From positions 1 to 11,486 of the forward strand of contig JAGQIT010000313.1 of assembly GCA_020431135.1 (NCBI GenBank): DNA of 11,486 nucleotides, written 5' to 3'. The notes beneath the pieces are model-generated. The model was not told the origin of the DNA and searched no databases. It saw nothing but the letters and a program-made list of their open reading frames with translations. The position numbers and the translations under genes were made by a program. Shown here in pieces: positions 9,676 to 11,486 of the stretch (positions are counted from its first letter, which is position 1; each line of letters begins with the position of its first letter). The stretch comes from Myxococcales bacterium. GTDB taxonomy: Bacteria; Myxococcota_A; Polyangia; Nannocystales; Nannocystaceae.

Positions 9676-9690
9676 ACGCATCATCAGCCA

Positions 9691-11187
9691 GTGCCGAGGC
9701 GACCGCCGATCGCGAGCCGACCCGCAGGGGCCGTCGCAACCGGCGAGCCGGCGGGCGCGCGCCTGTCCGCGCCCCTCGCCGCCCGCGTTCTCGCCCTCGC
9801 CTGCATCACGGCGGCCTGCGCTCACCGCCCGCGCGGCGCTGAACCGCCGCGCGCGTGGTCCTACACCGTCGAAGATCACGGCGAGCGCTGGGACGTCGAG
9901 CTCTGCTTCGCGGACGCGCGGCCGCCCGCGCTCGTCGCCGCGACCGCGGCGGCCGAGGTCCTCATCGACCCGCGCGACGCGACCACCGGCGCCGCCCTCG
10001 ACCTCACGGACGGCGACGCCCCGCGGATCGATCTCGCCCCCATGCGCGGCCCGTGCCTGACCTACGGCGTCGACCTCACGTCGGCCGCCGACGGCTGGCC
10101 GCGCCGCCTCCCGCAGCTCGGCGACGATCGCCTCGTCGCCAACGAGCTGTGGCTCTGGCACCCGCCGCGGATCGCCGAGGACGCGGCGATCACCGCGGAG
10201 TTCCGCGCCCGCGAGGGCGAGCGCGTGTCGACGCCCTGGACGCCGCTCGGCGACGGCCGCTACGCGCTCCCCGAGGCCGCCGTCCGCTGGGGGTCGTACA
10301 CCGCGGTCGGCGACCTCGAGCTCCACGCGCTCGAGGTCGCCGGCGGGGCCCTCGAGGTGGTCGTCTTGGACGGCCCGCGCCGGCTCACCTCGGCGGGTCT
10401 GCGGCGCTGGCTCGAGGCCGCCGGCGAGGCCGCCGCGTCGCTCTACGGCGCCTTCCCGCGGCCGCACCTCCAGCTCCTCGTCGTCCCCGTCGACGGCGGC
10501 GACGAGCCCGTGATCTTCGGCGCCGTCGAGCGCGGCGGCGCCTCGATCTTCCTCCTCATCAACGGCGGCGCCGCCGACGACGAGTTCATCGGCGAGTGGG
10601 TGGCGATCCACGAGATCCTCCACACCGGCATGCCCTTCGTCGCCAGGGGCGACGCCTGGCTCGCCGAGGGCTTCGTCACCTACTACACCGAGGTCGTCCG
10701 CGCGCGGACCGGCCTAAAGACGGAGGAGCAGGCCTGGCAGGCGCTCTTCGCCGGCTTTCGCCGCGGGATCCACGACGTCCGCGGCGACGCGACCCTCAGC
10801 GACGCGAGCCAGGCGATGGGCCGCCTCCACGCCTACTCGTGGGTCTATTGGGGCGGGGCGGCGATCGCCCTCCTCAGCGACGTCGCGATCCGCGAGGCGA
10901 GCGCTGGCGCGCGCTCGCTCGACGACGGCCTCCGCCACCTGTCGCGCTGCTGTGCGCAGTCGAGCCGCCGCTGGACCGCCGACGAGATCCTCGCGGAGAT
11001 CGACGCCTGGCGCGGCGACGCCGGGATCGCCCCGCTCTGCCGCGAGGTCTTGGCGACGAGCGGCTTCGACGAGCTACCAGCGCTCTATAGGAAGCTCGGC
11101 GTGAGTGTGGTAGATGAGAACCTGGGTGTGGATGACACGGCTCCCCTCGCAACACTCCGCCGCGCGATCTTCGCAAAGGTTGACTAG
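9691..11187 (+). CDS. M61-like (gluzincin) metallopeptidase lipoprotein
   Basis: 498 residues from the GTG at 9691. An Arg-containing n-region and a hydrophobic stretch end in the lipobox ITAAC, giving Cys43. The N-terminal half (about 55-215) is a beta-rich domain without a clear name. The catalytic part contains IHEILHTGMPF, with zinc ligands His307 and His311 and catalytic Glu308, then WLAEGFVTYY with the third ligand Glu326. The HExxH plus WLxEGF-x-x-Y layout is that of gluzincin aminopeptidases of the M1/M61 clan; the arrangement resembles M61 glycyl aminopeptidases best. It probably works on the periplasmic or outer-membrane face. The start is uncertain: TTG 9655 is in frame but has no Shine-Dalgarno, whereas GTG 9691 has GGAGG 15 nt upstream within a hairpin. 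The last 38 codons use many more A/T-ending codons than the rest of the gene. It is divergent from the cysteine-rich lipoprotein. Confidence 0.82.
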   Translation: MPRRPPIASRPAGAVATGEPAGARLSAPLAARVLALACITAACAHRPRGAEPPRAWSYTVEDHGERWDVELCFADARPPALVAATAAAEVLIDPRDATTGAALDLTDGDAPRIDLAPMRGPCLTYGVDLTSAADGWPRRLPQLGDDRLVANELWLWHPPRIAEDAAITAEFRAREGERVSTPWTPLGDGRYALPEAAVRWGSYTAVGDLELHALEVAGGALEVVVLDGPRRLTSAGLRRWLEAAGEAAASLYGAFPRPHLQLLVVPVDGGDEPVIFGAVERGGASIFLLINGGAADDEFIGEWVAIHEILHTGMPFVARGDAWLAEGFVTYYTEVVRARTGLKTEEQAWQALFAGFRRGIHDVRGDATLSDASQAMGRLHAYSWVYWGGAAIALLSDVAIREASAGARSLDDGLRHLSRCCAQSSRRWTADEILAEIDAWRGDAGIAPLCREVLATSGFDELPALYRKLGVSVVDENLGVDDTAPLATLRRAIFAKVD

Positions 11188-11323
11188 TTGTTCGGGGGCT
11201 GTCCATGCGCGACCCGGTGAGAGCCCCTCGAGATCGGTTGCATTCATGCGCCCTTGAGGGCCATCCTTTCGGACTCAACACGCGAACAAGCGCAACCTAC
11301 AAGAACGGATCAGGAGACGAATC
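11188..11323. promoter_or_regulatory. Leader of the terminal Cys-repeat lipoprotein
   Basis: This 136-bp gap has visibly lower GC than the surrounding genes. It holds two weak inverted repeats (11195-11200 with 11222-11227, and TTGAG 11254-11258 with CTCAA 11274-11278) and AGGAG at 11312-11316, 7 nt before the ATG at 11324. The first repeat could end the M61-like transcript; the second could be an operator or leader structure. No promoter hexamers were assigned. Confidence 0.45.
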
Positions 11324-11486
11324 ATGGCAAACCTCAAGGACATCGCCGCAACCCTCGCAATTCTCGGCTCGGTTACTTTCGCGGTCAGCGGCTGCAAGAA
11401 GGACGACGGGACCGAGGTCCCGGCTGGCGACGGCGCCGAGGGCGAGAAGTCCTGCGGCGGTGAGAAGTCCTGCGGCGGCGAGAAGT
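11324..11486 (+). CDS. Partial lipoprotein with EKSCGG repeats (HvfA/bufferin-like)
   Basis: Truncated by the window end; 54 codons are visible. MANLKDIAATLAILG begins an export signal, and AVSGC gives a lipobox with Cys24. A short Lys/Asp/Gly/Glu linker (25-40) is followed by tandem hexapeptides Glu-Lys-Ser-Cys-Gly-Gly from residue 41, encoded by an 18-bp direct repeat (11444-11486) that runs off the edge. A strong AGGAG lies 7 nt before the ATG. Small exported peptides with regularly spaced Cys in Glu-Gly-Lys-Cys-Gly-like repeats are known substrates of DUF692 (MNIO) enzymes: HvfA of Haemophilus and related bufferins, which bind copper after conversion of the Cys residues. The repeat here differs in having Ser before Cys. 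The assignment is inference, because no modification gene is inside the window. The alternative is an unmodified metal-binding lipoprotein. Codon use is less GC-biased than in the genes to the left. Confidence 0.7.
   Translation, partial: MANLKDIAATLAILGSVTFAVSGCKKDDGTEVPAGDGAEGEKSCGGEKSCGGEK
11444..11486 (+). repeat. 18-bp tandem repeat encoding EKSCGG
   Basis: Two full copies (11444-11461 and 11462-11479), differing at one base (GGT versus GGC), and the start of a third are visible before the edge. The near-identity at DNA level suggests recent expansion and makes copy-number variation between strains likely. Confidence 0.85.

Larger units (their letters stand above)
9448..9690. promoter_or_regulatory. 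Divergent intergenic region between two lipoprotein genes
   Basis: This 243-bp stretch lies between the divergent starts of the cysteine-rich lipoprotein and the M61-like lipoprotein. It is less uniformly GC-rich than the coding DNA and carries three symmetric elements: 9454-9465, the perfect palindrome ACGCGATCGCGT at 9512-9523, and the hairpin at 9644-9675. It must contain both promoters. No -35/-10 pair could be assigned safely. Confidence 0.5.

Noticed and set aside
9655..9690. TTG at 9655 as start of the M61-like gene
   Set aside because: It lies in the loop region of the hairpin with no Shine-Dalgarno before it. The GTG at 9691 has GGAGG upstream and gives a more usual lipoprotein signal length. 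It remains possible.
9448..10623. Upstream extension of the cysteine-rich lipoprotein frame on the minus strand
   Set aside because: The extension is antisense to the M61-like gene. The lipoprotein signal and AGGAG fix the start at 9447.
11254..11463. Plus-strand frame overlapping the Cys-repeat lipoprotein in another phase
   Set aside because: It lacks a ribosome binding site. The frame from ATG 11324 has AGGAG, a signal peptide, a lipobox and regular repeats.

Overview
The window is very GC-rich DNA (roughly 70% by eye, not counted) with strong G/C third-position codon bias. It most likely comes from a myxobacterium, and the Nannocystis/Plesiocystis group fits best. Three things point there: a secreted serine protease ending in a MYXO-CTERM-type tail, a lipoprotein built of ten Myxococcus-type cysteine-rich repeats, and a large soluble hybrid histidine kinase with no partner regulator beside it. 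No rRNA, tRNA, insertion sequence, prophage gene or CRISPR array was seen. The assignment is inferred from protein features only.

Layout. Positions 1-291 hold no convincing gene but contain a long near-perfect inverted repeat (26-105). A two-gene plus-strand unit follows: class II fructose-bisphosphate aldolase (292-1326) and, 16 bp later, a YciO-type member of the Sua5/YciO/YrdC family (1343-1954). A small hairpin separates it from a convergent four-helix CopD-like membrane protein (2009-2413, minus). A 246-bp intergenic stretch with an operator-like inverted repeat then leads into a divergent DUF4336-like protein of the metallo-beta-lactamase fold group (2660-3373, plus). After a 186-bp gap comes a 1012-residue hybrid histidine kinase (3560-6598, plus) carrying PAS, HisKA, HATPase, degenerate REC, REC and HPt domains.

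The kinase overlaps by 48 bp, tail to tail, a minus-strand S1-family serine protease (6551-7912) with a Pro-Glu spacer and a C-terminal sorting tail. Upstream of it on the same strand lies the cysteine-rich repeat lipoprotein (8086-9447), ended by a strong GC hairpin. A 243-bp divergent intergenic region with several palindromes, one of which covers a Shine-Dalgarno, separates it from a plus-strand M61-like metallopeptidase lipoprotein (start about 9691, end 11187). The window ends inside a short lipoprotein gene (11324 onward) whose C-terminus is a tandem Glu-Lys-Ser-Cys-Gly-Gly repeat. This resembles HvfA/bufferin-type precursor peptides modified by DUF692 (MNIO) enzymes.

How the genes work together. 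The left part is housekeeping metabolism and a tRNA-modification-family paralogue. The middle is a self-contained cytosolic phosphorelay. The right part (protease, cysteine-rich lipoprotein, M61-like lipoprotein, Cys-repeat lipoprotein) is an envelope and surface set. The best lead for an under-described system is the truncated Cys-repeat gene at the right edge; its suspected modification enzymes would lie just outside the window.
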